A stretch of 64,000 bases of DNA from Pseudolabrys sp. (GCA_029980465.1 JARYIJ010000001.1:2257749-2321748), one strand, 5' to 3'; positions 1-8,358 are shown, counted from the first letter of the stretch. Notes: generated from the letters alone by a model not told the origin. Program-made: numbers and translations.

Positions 1-584
1 ACATCGTGCGCTCCGACGGCGCGGCGCGGGTCCTGATCCTCAACCTCGAGCTCTGCACCTTGCACCTCAAGGAGACGACAGATCTCGAGCAGGTCCTGAC
101 ATTCCTGCTGTTCGCCGATGGTTGCGCGGCCTGCCTCGTCAGCGCCGATCCGGTTGGCCTCGCGCTCGACGGATTTCGCGCGGTCCTGGTGCCCGAAACG
201 CGCGACCTCATCACCTGGGCTATCCGCGATTCCGGCTTCGACATGGTTCTCTCCGGCAAGGTGCCCGCCACCATTCACGACGCGTTGCGCGACAATGTCG
301 GAGAGATCCTCGACGGTGCGCCTGTCAACGATATCGGGCTGTGGGCGATCCACCCCGGTGGGCGCACGGTGCTCGATGCCGTCGAGCGTGCCTTCGAGCT
401 GGCGCCGTCGGCACTTGCGGCTTCGCGTGAGGTGCTGCGCCGCTACGGCAATATGTCGTCGGCGACCGTGATGTTCGTGATCGATAGGCTGTTGCGGACC
501 CGCGCGCGCGGGGTCAAGGGCTGCGCCATGTCGTTTGGTCCGGGCCTGATCGCCGAAACCATGTTGTTTCGCGCTGCGGCATGA
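1..584 (+). CDS. type III polyketide synthase (chalcone/stilbene synthase family), C-terminal part
   Basis: The gene enters from the left edge, so only about 194 C-terminal residues are present; the first full codon is at base 3. Type III polyketide synthases are homodimeric, ACP-independent condensing enzymes that extend an acyl-CoA starter with malonyl-CoA and cyclise the product. The catalytic His lies in WAIHPGGR (codon 351-353) and the catalytic Asn in YGNMSS (codon 450-452). The C-terminal GPGL motif is also present (SFGPGLIAETML). The active-site Cys must lie upstream of the window. The stop overlaps the next start by four bases (ATGA), so it is translationally coupled to a methyltransferase and then a flavoprotein. 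That context suggests an alkylresorcinol, alkylpyrone or quinone-type product. Starter and product cannot be read from this fragment. Confidence 0.9.
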   Translation, partial: IVRSDGAARVLILNLELCTLHLKETTDLEQVLTFLLFADGCAACLVSADPVGLALDGFRAVLVPETRDLITWAIRDSGFDMVLSGKVPATIHDALRDNVGEILDGAPVNDIGLWAIHPGGRTVLDAVERAFELAPSALAASREVLRRYGNMSSATVMFVIDRLLRTRARGVKGCAMSFGPGLIAETMLFRAAA

Positions 585-1318
585 GCGCCATGGCTGTCGC
601 AACGCAGGCGCGACGCGACTTCTCCCGTCGCAGTAGCGAATCGGAGTGGCTCGACGACGCCGAATTGAAGCCGCAAGAGCTGTCACTCGTGCTGCGCGAT
701 CTCGCCAGGTTCAATGGCGCGATGCTCGGGCATTGGCCTGTTTTGTCATGGCTCAAGCGGGCAACGCGTGGTGTCGATCGTTCTCATGCGGTCACGGTGC
801 TCGATGCCGGCTGCGGTTACGGCGATTTGCTGCGAGCGATGCGCCGCTGGTCGCGGCGGACAGGCGTGCCGCTGCGGCTGATCGGGCTCGACCTGAGCCG
901 CGAGACGATCAGGATCGCCCGCGAAGCGACCGATCCGGACGACCGCATTGAATACGAGGCGATCGATATCTTCGCGTACAAACCGGATGCGCCGGTCGAC
1001 ATCGTCGTCAACAGCCTGCTGATGCACCATCTGTCCGACGCGATGATCGTCGAATTCCTGCGCTGGATGGATGCGCGGGCGCGGCGCGGCTGGCTCATCT
1101 ATGACCTGCAGCGGCACGTCGTGCCTTACGCGTTCATCGGGCTGATGGGCAAGCTGACGCGTCTGCATCCGATGGTGATCCATGACGGTCGTATCTCCGT
1201 GGCGCGCTCGCTGACGCGCAAGGAGTGGGAGGCCCGGATCGCCGAAGCGGGCATCCCGCGCTCCCTCATCGATCTGCGCTGGTTCATGTTCCGCTTCGTG
1301 ATCGGGCGGCTGCGATGA
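581..1318 (+). CDS. class I SAM-dependent methyltransferase of the polyketide operon
   Basis: This 245-residue protein has the SAM-binding motif I VLDAGCGYGD at residues 73-82, followed by the acidic loop end in LIGLDLS (about 100-106) and a motif with NSLLMHHLSD (about 143-152). It is a Rossmann-fold methyltransferase without signal peptide or membrane segment. The start is fixed by an ATGA overlap with the polyketide synthase stop, and its own stop overlaps the next start in the same way. The likely role is O- or C-methylation of the polyketide ring made by the upstream enzyme. This is inferred from context, since the class I fold alone does not give the substrate. Confidence 0.85.
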   Translation: MSAMAVATQARRDFSRRSSESEWLDDAELKPQELSLVLRDLARFNGAMLGHWPVLSWLKRATRGVDRSHAVTVLDAGCGYGDLLRAMRRWSRRTGVPLRLIGLDLSRETIRIAREATDPDDRIEYEAIDIFAYKPDAPVDIVVNSLLMHHLSDAMIVEFLRWMDARARRGWLIYDLQRHVVPYAFIGLMGKLTRLHPMVIHDGRISVARSLTRKEWEARIAEAGIPRSLIDLRWFMFRFVIGRLR

Positions 1319-2478
1319 GGCGCGTCGATACTCTTGTTGTCGGCGGAGGGCCGGCCGGCGCCGCTGCGGCATGCGAACTGGCGCTGCGCGATTGCGATAC
1401 GATCTTGGTCGAGCGGAGCGGCGGTCCGCATCACAAGGTCTGCGGCGAATTTCTGAGTGTCGAGACACTGACATATCTGAGGCGCCTTGGCGTCGATGCG
1501 ATGACCCTCGGTGCGGTCCCGGTCGAGACTGTCTCGATCTGCACGGATGACCGCGTTGCCTCCGCGAGCCTCCCGTTTCACGCGCTGTCGCTGTCGCGTT
1601 ACGTCCTCGACGGGGCCCTTTTGCAGCGCGCCGCTGACCTCGGCGTGTCGGTGCAGCGGGGCGTTTTGGTGCGCCGCGTCGAGCGGATTGGGCGCGGCTG
1701 GATCGCGACCTGTGATGATGGTGCGATTATCGGGTGCAATCACCTCGTGCTGGCGACAGGGAAGGTTGGCCTGCGCGGCATCGAGGACACGCGCGACGGT
1801 TCGATGGTCGGATTGAAGATGCATTTGTCGGCGGCCGCCGATCTTCGACATGAGCTTGCCGGGCGTGTCGAGCTGTTTCTGTTCGGCCGTGGCTATGCCG
1901 GCCTTGAGCTGGTGGAGGGCGGCAATGCCAATCTCTGTTGCCTGGTCGAGCGCGATGTCGCCCGGTCCGTCGGCACGGACTGGAATCGGCTGCGTACTTT
2001 TCTGGCGATCGCAAACGACCGGCTCGGCATGCGGCTTTCTCGCGCCGAGCCGATGTGGGACCGGGTGCTGGCGGTGACATGTCCGCAGGGTGGTCATCTC
2101 AATCGCGATGGTGGCGGGAGGCTCTACCGGGTCGGCGACCGCGCGGCGCATATCCCACCGTTTACCGGAGACGGGCTGGCCATCGCGCTCGGCACGGGCA
2201 CGCTGGCGGCAACGTGCATCGCCGAGGATCGGGGCGCGGCGGATTATGCCGAGGCTGCGCGCAGGCTCGGTAGACGCCCGGTTAGGCTCGCTGGTCTCGT
2301 TTCGCGCCTCATGGCGCGTCCGGCGGTCCGTCGCATGATGATCGGCGCGGCATCCCGCATCCCGGCTCTGACGGCGACGGCCGTGCGGGGAACTCGCCTG
2401 CCGGGTCATCGTCATGGCGGGGTTAGCCGGAAACGGTCAACTTGGTGGCCGGAAGGCTGCTTGCCAAGCCACAGGTGA
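1315..2478 (+). CDS. FAD-dependent oxidoreductase (geranylgeranyl reductase / aromatic hydroxylase-like)
   Basis: A 387-residue flavoprotein. The N-terminus VVGGGPAGAAAACELA (residues 8-23) is the dinucleotide-binding GxGxxG region and is followed by VERSG, where the Glu would bind the FAD ribose. A second FAD motif, VGDRAAHIPPFTGDGLAIAL, lies at about 272-290. The family covers geranylgeranyl-reductase-like enzymes and single-component ring hydroxylases. The start at 1315 is chosen because it gives an ATGA overlap and places the FAD motif at the N-terminus; a longer frame runs back to 1225. Set beside the polyketide synthase and methyltransferase, it probably hydroxylates or oxidises the polyketide ring. 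The last 25 or so residues, after the TATAVRGTR stretch, look like an unrelated basic tail, which could reflect loss of an earlier stop. Confidence 0.82.
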   Translation: MRRVDTLVVGGGPAGAAAACELALRDCDTILVERSGGPHHKVCGEFLSVETLTYLRRLGVDAMTLGAVPVETVSICTDDRVASASLPFHALSLSRYVLDGALLQRAADLGVSVQRGVLVRRVERIGRGWIATCDDGAIIGCNHLVLATGKVGLRGIEDTRDGSMVGLKMHLSAAADLRHELAGRVELFLFGRGYAGLELVEGGNANLCCLVERDVARSVGTDWNRLRTFLAIANDRLGMRLSRAEPMWDRVLAVTCPQGGHLNRDGGGRLYRVGDRAAHIPPFTGDGLAIALGTGTLAATCIAEDRGAADYAEAARRLGRRPVRLAGLVSRLMARPAVRRMMIGAASRIPALTATAVRGTRLPGHRHGGVSRKRSTWWPEGCLPSHR

Positions 2479-2531
2479 GACGCTAGCTATGCGCCACGCC
2501 AAACGCGGGCTGCGCCCCGCGGCCGTGGTGG

Positions 2532-2608
2532 GCGCCCGTAGCTCAGCTGGATAGAGCACCAGACTACGAATCTGGGGGTCAGGAGTTCGAATCTCTTCGG
2601 GCGCGCCA
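2532..2608 (+). tRNA. tRNA-Arg (anticodon ACG)
   Basis: The 77-base sequence folds as a cloverleaf. The acceptor strands are GCGCCCG and CGGGCGC, followed by the discriminator G and an encoded CCA. The D-arm is GCTC/GAGC, the anticodon stem is CCAGA/TCTGG with loop CTACGAA (anticodon ACG), and the T-loop is TTCGAAT. The A at position 34 would be edited to inosine to read CGU, CGC and CGA. Foreign-looking genes follow directly, which is common where a tRNA served as an integration site. Confidence 0.95.
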
Positions 2609-2610
2609 GC

Positions 2611-2638
2611 AATTCTTTGAATTATTTGTAATTTTTTT
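2611..2638 (+). terminator. possible terminator after tRNA-Arg(ACG)
   Basis: A short inverted repeat AATTC-ttt-GAATT is followed by a T-rich stretch ending in seven T residues at 2632-2638. The stem is AT-rich and weak, so this is a tentative call based on position and the T-run. Confidence 0.3.
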
Positions 2639-2694
2639 GTGCGAGTTCACGAGAGTTGACTTTGTCCGCGAGTGGGGAAGCACCGGGGCAACAC

Positions 2695-3564
2695 GTGAAA
2701 AAACGGTCGCTGCAGCAGCAGTTCAAAGCCCGGTTGTCGCCCCTTACGCCAGCACAAATACGATCTCTGAAATTGCTACCGCGGATTGCCGCCCTGCGAA
2801 CTGTCCTGACAAACATTCGCGGTGATTATGATCCGAACGCGCTCGCCGAAGACGAGATTGCAGGTCTGGCGGAAGCATTTTGCGACGGGTTTGGATCGGT
2901 AGGGGCCCCTGGCCATGTGGGTGCATCACTACCCGACGACATTCGGTCAGGGTTTTTACAACATCGCAACTATATTAGGGAGAGCGAGGACTCCAGCTTT
3001 TGGAGAACCGATGGGTCACTGCCACCATCGCGATATATTCCCTTGAGTTTTTTTCCTTCGCGACTTCGGCTGTATTTCAAGACCCAAGTTAAACGGTTTG
3101 GCTGCTGGCTGGCGCATCAGCAACCTGGTTGCAGAAATCTCTCAATGCGAGAGGTCGGCGTCATAGCCGAGCGAATGCCCTATCAAAAGCCTTGGTATGA
3201 GGTCCACGCACTTCGACTTCTCGATCAAATTCAGCGTCAAAAGCATTCGAGAAACAGAGGAGTCCCGTGGCCGATTGAGATCACTGCGGGTCAGCTTGGG
3301 CGTCTTGTGGAACAGTATTATTGGCGCTTTCAATTTGAAAGATTGGCGGAAGGGGGACTGCGTTCTCGCAGGGGTGCCAGCGCTGGAGGAACAGCGAAAG
3401 CCAAGCTTTTCGAGTCAAAACATATCCGCATACAAAGAGCCGCCGACCAAATCTGGTCCGCTAACTCTCATCTTTCCAAGACCTCAGTCGCTAACATTGT
3501 CAAACGTCAACTCAGACTATCGCTAAGTGTCAAACACATAGCCAGCGTCATTGAGCACCCCTAA
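2695..3564 (+). CDS. hypothetical protein, foreign-looking
   Basis: I do not recognise this protein of 289 residues. It is basic and soluble, without signal peptide or membrane segment. The N-terminus is rich in Lys, Arg and Gln (KKRSLQQQFKARLS), and the C-terminus (about 220-289) is rich in Arg, Lys and Ser with a predicted helical stretch. The middle has many aromatic residues (WLAHQQPGC, EQYYWRFQFERL). The GTG at 2695 was chosen because it gives a natural basic N-terminus; a TTG at 2656 would add 13 residues. Its base composition is visibly closer to 50% GC than the flanking genes, and it sits just after a tRNA and before an excisionase-like gene. It may be a remnant of an integrated element. 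No function is proposed. Confidence 0.6.
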   Translation: MKKRSLQQQFKARLSPLTPAQIRSLKLLPRIAALRTVLTNIRGDYDPNALAEDEIAGLAEAFCDGFGSVGAPGHVGASLPDDIRSGFLQHRNYIRESEDSSFWRTDGSLPPSRYIPLSFFPSRLRLYFKTQVKRFGCWLAHQQPGCRNLSMREVGVIAERMPYQKPWYEVHALRLLDQIQRQKHSRNRGVPWPIEITAGQLGRLVEQYYWRFQFERLAEGGLRSRRGASAGGTAKAKLFESKHIRIQRAADQIWSANSHLSKTSVANIVKRQLRLSLSVKHIASVIEHP

Positions 3565-3663
3565 TTCAAAAGTTGCGCTTCTGCCCGCCAGAGGCGCCAA
3601 CGCGCGGCGTAGTTTCGCCGGGCTGGCTGGAACGTTCCAGCGCATGCCCTATGCGAGATTCCT

Positions 3664-3906
3664 ATGTCGACCCACCTATCAGAAGTACTGACATCGCGCG
3701 AAGCTGCACATTTTCTCGGCCTGTCCGAAAGTACTCTCGCGAAACTCCGGTTGAACGGGAACGGCCCCATCTACTTCAAGCTGGGCCGGCGAGTCGTCTA
3801 TCGACGCGCGGAGCTTGAAGCTTGGCTTCAGTCGCGCGCGACACGTAACACCGTCGACGCCAATACGCGGTTTCTGAACGCGCTGACGGCGGCGCACCCA
3901 CGCTGA
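3664..3906 (+). CDS. small helix-turn-helix protein, AlpA/excisionase type
   Basis: An 80-residue protein. Residues 8-55 (VLTSREAAHFLGLSESTLAKLRLNG, then the wing YFKLGRRVVYRRAELEAWL) match the winged MerR-like HTH of excisionase and AlpA regulators. These proteins usually control excision of, or transcription in, an integrated element. No integrase or recombinase gene is found nearby, so this looks like the surviving part of a decayed island inserted at tRNA-Arg(ACG). The short Ala/Thr-rich C-terminal tail has no recognisable domain. The sensor kinase gene follows closely but is probably unrelated. Confidence 0.8.
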   Translation: MSTHLSEVLTSREAAHFLGLSESTLAKLRLNGNGPIYFKLGRRVVYRRAELEAWLQSRATRNTVDANTRFLNALTAAHPR

Positions 3907-3946
3907 CATGGATGAAAGGGATTGGTTACCTGCTCAAGGAGCAATG

Positions 3947-5305
3947 ATGCCGAAGTCGATCTCACGCCGCATTGTTGTCAGCCTGGCGATCACGACGATC
4001 GTCGCGTGCGTCTGTGAATACGGCTGGCTTTATCTCAAAGCCCGTGCGACCGCCCTGAATTTGCGGCAACAGTCTTTGCTCGACCAGGCGGCCGTCATTG
4101 GCGGTCATATCAAAATCGATCGAAACGGCAACGCGGAACTCAATCTGCCGGTTCGGCTCGCCGAGGCTTACGACAACTCGAATAGCCCGTACCGCTATGC
4201 CGTGCGCAACCAATACGGCAACCTCATATTCACGTCAGGGCCAAGCGTCGGACCGTTGCCTTCTTTCAGCGAGGAGGAAACGGGCGTTTATCAATACGAT
4301 CCGGATGGTCCCGGCCCGGCGTTAGTGGTCGGCGCCGCTGTGAAGGCGACGATCGAAGGCCATCCCTACTTCGTTCAGGTCGAGCGGGTCGGCCGCGAGT
4401 TTGGGTTTCTCAACGCCGCGGTTTGGGAGGAGTTCGTTGCCGATGGGGGCTGGTTGCAGCTTCCGTTTCTTTTCTTGTTGCTAGGCGTTGGCGCTCTTGC
4501 GGTACGGCGTGCATTCAAACCGCTGCGGAAGATTTCGCGAATGGCTGAAAGCATCGATCCAACCAAAGCAGACGTCCGGCTGCCGGTTGCTGAGGCGCCG
4601 AGCGAAGTGCAGCCCCTCGTTCACGCTATCAATGATGCTCTCGATCGCCTCGACGACGGCCTTCGACGTCAGCGCGAGTTCAATGCCAATGCTGCGCATC
4701 AATTGCGAACGCCACTCGCTGTGCTTGCGGCGGAAATTGATGGCCTGCCTGATGACGATGCCAAGCAGAAGTTGCAGACTGACGTCGAGTCGATGAGTCG
4801 GATCGTGTCCCAATTGCTTCGTCTCGCGCAACTTGAAACGCGCTCTATTGAGGAAGATGGGACATTCGATCTCAATGAGGTGGCAACGAAAACAGCAGCG
4901 CACCTGGGCCCGATGGCCATCGCGGCCGGAAAATCCTTGGAAGTCATTTCGTCGGACTCGCCTGTTGCGATGCGGGGATCGGATCAGGTGCTGGCGACGG
5001 CCGTCGGCAATTTGATCGAAAATGCGATCGCCCACACGCCACATGGAGCGACGATCACGATCCAGGTAACAAACGAGCCAGCTTTGACGGTCAGCGACGA
5101 TGGTCATGGCATCCCGCAAGAGTGGCGCGAGAAAATCTTCGATCGCTTCTGGAAGGCGGATCGCGAGAGCAAAGGAGCTGGGCTCGGCCTCGCCATTGTC
5201 AAGCGGATCGTCGCCGCACTGCATGGCACGGTTACACTCGAGGAGAGCCCAAGCGGCGGCGCTCAGTTCAAGCTGAGTTTCGCCGCCGCAAAAGGAGCCA
5301 ATTAG
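3947..5305 (+). CDS. sensor histidine kinase (HAMP-HisKA-HATPase), orphan
   Basis: A 452-residue inner-membrane sensor kinase. Membrane segments lie at about residues 8-30 and 170-188 with a periplasmic domain of roughly 140 residues between them. A HAMP linker follows (about 187-240). The H-box is FNANAAHQLRTPL with the phospho-accepting His at about 251. The ATPase domain shows the N-box NLIENAIAHTP, the G1 box DDGHGIP, the F-box FDRFWK and the G2 box GAGLGLAIVKR. The AAHQLRTPL form of the H-box is found in the QseC/TctE-type kinases. AAGGAG at 3936-3941 favours the ATG at 3947, with one at 3944 also possible and a longer frame from 3908. No response regulator gene is adjacent, so the partner is unknown. 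Confidence 0.88.
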   Translation: MPKSISRRIVVSLAITTIVACVCEYGWLYLKARATALNLRQQSLLDQAAVIGGHIKIDRNGNAELNLPVRLAEAYDNSNSPYRYAVRNQYGNLIFTSGPSVGPLPSFSEEETGVYQYDPDGPGPALVVGAAVKATIEGHPYFVQVERVGREFGFLNAAVWEEFVADGGWLQLPFLFLLLGVGALAVRRAFKPLRKISRMAESIDPTKADVRLPVAEAPSEVQPLVHAINDALDRLDDGLRRQREFNANAAHQLRTPLAVLAAEIDGLPDDDAKQKLQTDVESMSRIVSQLLRLAQLETRSIEEDGTFDLNEVATKTAAHLGPMAIAAGKSLEVISSDSPVAMRGSDQVLATAVGNLIENAIAHTPHGATITIQVTNEPALTVSDDGHGIPQEWREKIFDRFWKADRESKGAGLGLAIVKRIVAALHGTVTLEESPSGGAQFKLSFAAAKGAN

Positions 5306-5431
5306 ACCTGCGAATACGCCCGGCGCTGGACGTTCAATCGTCGGGCAGAATACGCTGAAGAACTCCGTCTCGACACAAGCTTTTGGCGAAGACCGTAGCT
5401 CGTTATTCGTCTGGGAATTTGCCGATGAGCA

Positions 5432-6484
5432 TCACTCGAATTGGCGGTAGCTATTTTCGTACTTGATGAGCTCTCCATATTTCGCCGCTCTTTTTGTTGC
5501 CTTAAATTTCTTATAGGCGGAAGTGTTACGGATGCGATCTCGTGCGAGAAGCACCCAACGGAATGGCGGCACATATCGGGTTGTATTTGCAAGCAGCTTT
5601 AACTTTGACAATTTCGTTTCGCCCAATTCCGCCAATATCAAGCAGGCCTTCTCCACTGCCGGGAAGTCGCTTTCCAAAGCCCATTGGGTCGCGGCTCGAT
5701 AAAGCTGATAACGATAGCGGTGTCTTATTTTTTTAGTTGCGAGCTCGGCAAGGTCTCGGCTCACACCATAATCGCTGCGCACAGATTGACACCAGTTATC
5801 GATGTCGTGCCTTAGATCGATTAAATGGCGATTGGCATGTCGGTAGGCGGCGGCTGTGTCGAGAGAGAAAATTGCGCCTGGTATGGGCAAGGAGCAAAAG
5901 GAAAACCGGGCTGCTGCGCGTAAGGTGAAGTCTTGATCCGCCGCGTAGCCGGTGGCTTGATTGAGAATGCCGATTGTATCTCGAACTTCTGTCCGAAACA
6001 GAATTCCGGTCCACGTCGGGATGTGATTGTCGATCAGTGTTTTAAAGCCCTTTGGCGGCTCGAAAACTCCTACCGGAAGCGAATCTGGGCGACCTGTTAT
6101 TCTGCCGCGCGCATCGATTCGAATGACTTGCGTACAGGCAAAACCACACGTTGGCATGCCCTGTAGCTGCCGCACTGCCTCTTCGTAAAAGCCCGGAAGC
6201 AAAACATCGTCATCCGAGAGAAAAGAGAAGAAGGCTGTTTGGACTCGACGCAATCCAAATTGAAAATTTTCAAAGGCGCCAATGTTGCTTTTTTGACAAA
6301 AATAGCGAACGCGTTCGTCTTTATCTGCCAGCGCTCTTACGACCTTTTCCGTATCGTCGCAGGAGTTGTTATCGTAAACCTGAATCTCCAGATTTTTATA
6401 AGTTTGATTGAGGACGCTTTGGATAGCGCGCTCCAGCAGATGAGGGCGTCTATAGGTCGGGAGAATGGTAGTTATGGTATGCAT
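5432..6484 (-). CDS. glycosyltransferase family 2 protein
   Basis: This 350-residue protein has an N-terminal GT-A domain. It begins ITTILPTYRRPHLLERAIQS, carries the nucleotide-sugar Asp in VYDNNSCDDT, and has the metal-binding DDD triplet in FLSDDDVLLPGFY (residues 91-93). The C-terminal half contains helices rich in Arg and Lys but no clear membrane segment. The family transfers a sugar from an activated nucleotide sugar with inversion. As the downstream-most gene of the minus-strand sugar cluster, it probably adds a residue to O-antigen or exopolysaccharide. The gene is somewhat less GC-rich than the housekeeping genes here, as is common in polysaccharide loci. Donor and acceptor are unknown. 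Confidence 0.85.
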   Translation of the reverse strand: MHTITTILPTYRRPHLLERAIQSVLNQTYKNLEIQVYDNNSCDDTEKVVRALADKDERVRYFCQKSNIGAFENFQFGLRRVQTAFFSFLSDDDVLLPGFYEEAVRQLQGMPTCGFACTQVIRIDARGRITGRPDSLPVGVFEPPKGFKTLIDNHIPTWTGILFRTEVRDTIGILNQATGYAADQDFTLRAAARFSFCSLPIPGAIFSLDTAAAYRHANRHLIDLRHDIDNWCQSVRSDYGVSRDLAELATKKIRHRYRYQLYRAATQWALESDFPAVEKACLILAELGETKLSKLKLLANTTRYVPPFRWVLLARDRIRNTSAYKKFKATKRAAKYGELIKYENSYRQFE

Positions 6485-6589
6485 ATCTTACGGGCTCTTG
6501 GCGTCCTGATTTGCCCCAAGGCTATGAGATTTTAGACAGCAGAACTCCAGGCTGCCGAGCTTGCCAATCGAGAACAGCGACGACGCTAT

Positions 6590-7126
6590 TCATGATCTAG
6601 AAAAGTCCGGCCAGGCACGATCGGCATCTGAAATGATCATCGGCTCCGCTGGCCATTTGATCGCCAGCCGCCGGTCGTCCCATCGAAATCCTTTCGCGTG
6701 CCCGGGCTCGTAGATGCGACCCATGTAGTAGAGAATGTCCGTGTCCGGCTGGAGCGTGAGGAAGCCATGGGCGCAGCCTTCCGGGATGTAGATCGCGCGC
6801 GGCGGCGCGGATGAATCGAGTGTAAATGCTACCCAATTACCGTAGGCCGGACTTGCCGGCCGTAAGTCGACTACGACGTCATAGGCCGCGCCGCGGACGA
6901 TCTGCACCAGTTTCGCTTCGGCATGGGGCGGATCCTGATAGTGCATGCCTCGCAGAGTATGCCGCCGCGCATTGCGGGACAGATTCACTTGAACCGGCTT
7001 GAAGTCGATCCCCGCCGCCCCGAATTCGTTGGGGCTGTATAGTCGCGCGAAGAAGCCGCGGTCGTCCGGATGAGGCTCCGCTTCCACCACCACAACTCCG
7101 GGCAGCGTGCTAACGACAAACTTCAC
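6590..7126 (-). CDS. RmlC-like sugar-nucleotide 3,5-epimerase
   Basis: A 178-residue cupin-fold protein of the dTDP-4-dehydrorhamnose 3,5-epimerase family. DRGFFARLY (residues 22-30) and RGMHYQDPP (59-67) carry the substrate Arg and the catalytic His62. YIPEGCAHGFLTL (113-125) and LYYMGRIYEPG (132-142) supply the second His and the catalytic Tyr. The GTG start at 7126 overlaps the stop of the upstream methyltransferase gene by four bases (GTGA); a longer in-frame extension to 7174 is less likely. Because the pathway genes upstream use CDP-glucose, the substrate is more likely a CDP-4-keto-6-deoxy sugar than dTDP-4-keto-rhamnose. That is inference from context. Confidence 0.85.
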   Translation of the reverse strand: MKFVVSTLPGVVVVEAEPHPDDRGFFARLYSPNEFGAAGIDFKPVQVNLSRNARRHTLRGMHYQDPPHAEAKLVQIVRGAAYDVVVDLRPASPAYGNWVAFTLDSSAPPRAIYIPEGCAHGFLTLQPDTDILYYMGRIYEPGHAKGFRWDDRRLAIKWPAEPMIISDADRAWPDFSRS

Positions 7127-8358
7127 GGCAAGACCCTGGTCTGTGGGATCCCGATGACAAATCGGCCGCCCCATGTCCGCAACGCCGCGTTGGTGCGCTG
7201 CACCTCGTCAGCCAAATTCCAGGGCAGGATAATAAGGAAATCCGGCTTGACGTCTGCCAGTTTCTGCGGCGCCAGGACCGGAATATGACTGCCTGGCGAG
7301 AGCTTGCCTTGCTTCGCCACCGAACGGTCGAAGACGCAGGCGACGTCGCTGGCCGTAACCCCGCAATAGTTCAGGAAGGTATTGCCCTTCGCCGCGGCGC
7401 CGTAAGCGGCGACGCGTTTGCCCTGGCGCCGCGCATTCGCAAGAAACGACAAGAACGACGCCCTGGCGGCCTGAACCCTGTCCGAAAATCCTCGATAGCC
7501 TTCAGGCCGGTCGAGATGCGCCTCGCGTTCCTTGTTTCGAACCTCATCGAGTCGCGCGCTTTCGGCGTGCGTCGAGGTGCGCTTTGCCGCGTAAAGGCGC
7601 AATGAGCCACCATGCGTCGGCAACTCTTCGACGTCGATGGCCTTCAGGCCCGCAGCCTCCAGAATGTGCTCGACCGTAAACAGAGACAAATACGAATAAT
7701 GCTCATGATAGATCGTATCGAATTGCGTCTGCCGGATGAGATTGAAAAGATGCGGGAATTCGAAGGTGACGACGCCTTCCGGCTTCAGCAACAGCGCGAA
7801 GCCGCCGACGAAGTCGCGAATATCGGGAACATGCGCGAGGACATTGTTTGCCGCCATGAGGTCAGCCCTATGGCCAGCCGCGGCGAGACGGGCTGCTGAA
7901 GCGCGGCCGAAGAATGTCACCTCCGTCGGAATGCCCTTGGCGCGCGCCGCATCCGCCACGTTTGCGGCGGGCTCGACGCCGAGGACAGGTACGCCGCGAT
8001 TCTTGAAATGCTGCAGCAGATAACCGTCGTTTGAGGCGATTTCGACGACGAGGGAGCCCGGTCCAAGGGTGTACCGCTCGATTATGGCGTCGGCGTATTG
8101 GCGAGCGTGCTCGACCCAGGTGTCTGCATACGAGGAAAAATAGGCATAGTCGGCCGAGAAGATCGCGTCGGGAGGCACCGAGTGATCCGCCTGGACCAGC
8201 AGGCATGATGGGCAAACGCGAACGTGCAGGGGATAACGCCGCTCACCGGCGATCTCATTCGCGGTGATGAATGAATTGGCAAGCGGCATCGCGCCCAGAT
8301 CGACGAATGTCTCGGTCAAGGGCGTCGCGCAGAACCTGCACGTCGGGAGCTCTGTCAT
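7123..8358 (-). CDS. zinc-domain sugar C-methyltransferase (TylCIII/NovU type)
   Basis: This 411-residue protein has the three-part build of nucleotide-sugar C-methyltransferases. An N-terminal zinc site is formed by Cys7, Cys10, Cys49 and Cys52. It is followed by a SAM-binding domain (VVEIASNDGYLL, about 104-115) and a C-terminal domain with AAYGAAAKGNTFLNYCG and VFDRSVAKQGKLSPGSHIPVL. Enzymes of this type add a methyl group to carbon 3 of 4-keto-6-deoxy sugar nucleotides. The start at 8358 forms an ATGA overlap with the CDP-glucose dehydratase stop, and its stop overlaps the epimerase start. This arrangement predicts a methyl-branched CDP-sugar. Confidence 0.85.
   Translation of the reverse strand: MTELPTCRFCATPLTETFVDLGAMPLANSFITANEIAGERRYPLHVRVCPSCLLVQADHSVPPDAIFSADYAYFSSYADTWVEHARQYADAIIERYTLGPGSLVVEIASNDGYLLQHFKNRGVPVLGVEPAANVADAARAKGIPTEVTFFGRASAARLAAAGHRADLMAANNVLAHVPDIRDFVGGFALLLKPEGVVTFEFPHLFNLIRQTQFDTIYHEHYSYLSLFTVEHILEAAGLKAIDVEELPTHGGSLRLYAAKRTSTHAESARLDEVRNKEREAHLDRPEGYRGFSDRVQAARASFLSFLANARRQGKRVAAYGAAAKGNTFLNYCGVTASDVACVFDRSVAKQGKLSPGSHIPVLAPQKLADVKPDFLIILPWNLADEVQRTNAALRTWGGRFVIGIPQTRVLP

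Noticed and set aside
1126..2415. Long open frame on the minus strand opposite the methyltransferase and flavoprotein genes
   Set aside because: High GC leaves long antisense frames; the translation is rich in Arg, Asp and His without family motifs, while the plus-strand genes have clear motifs and overlaps.
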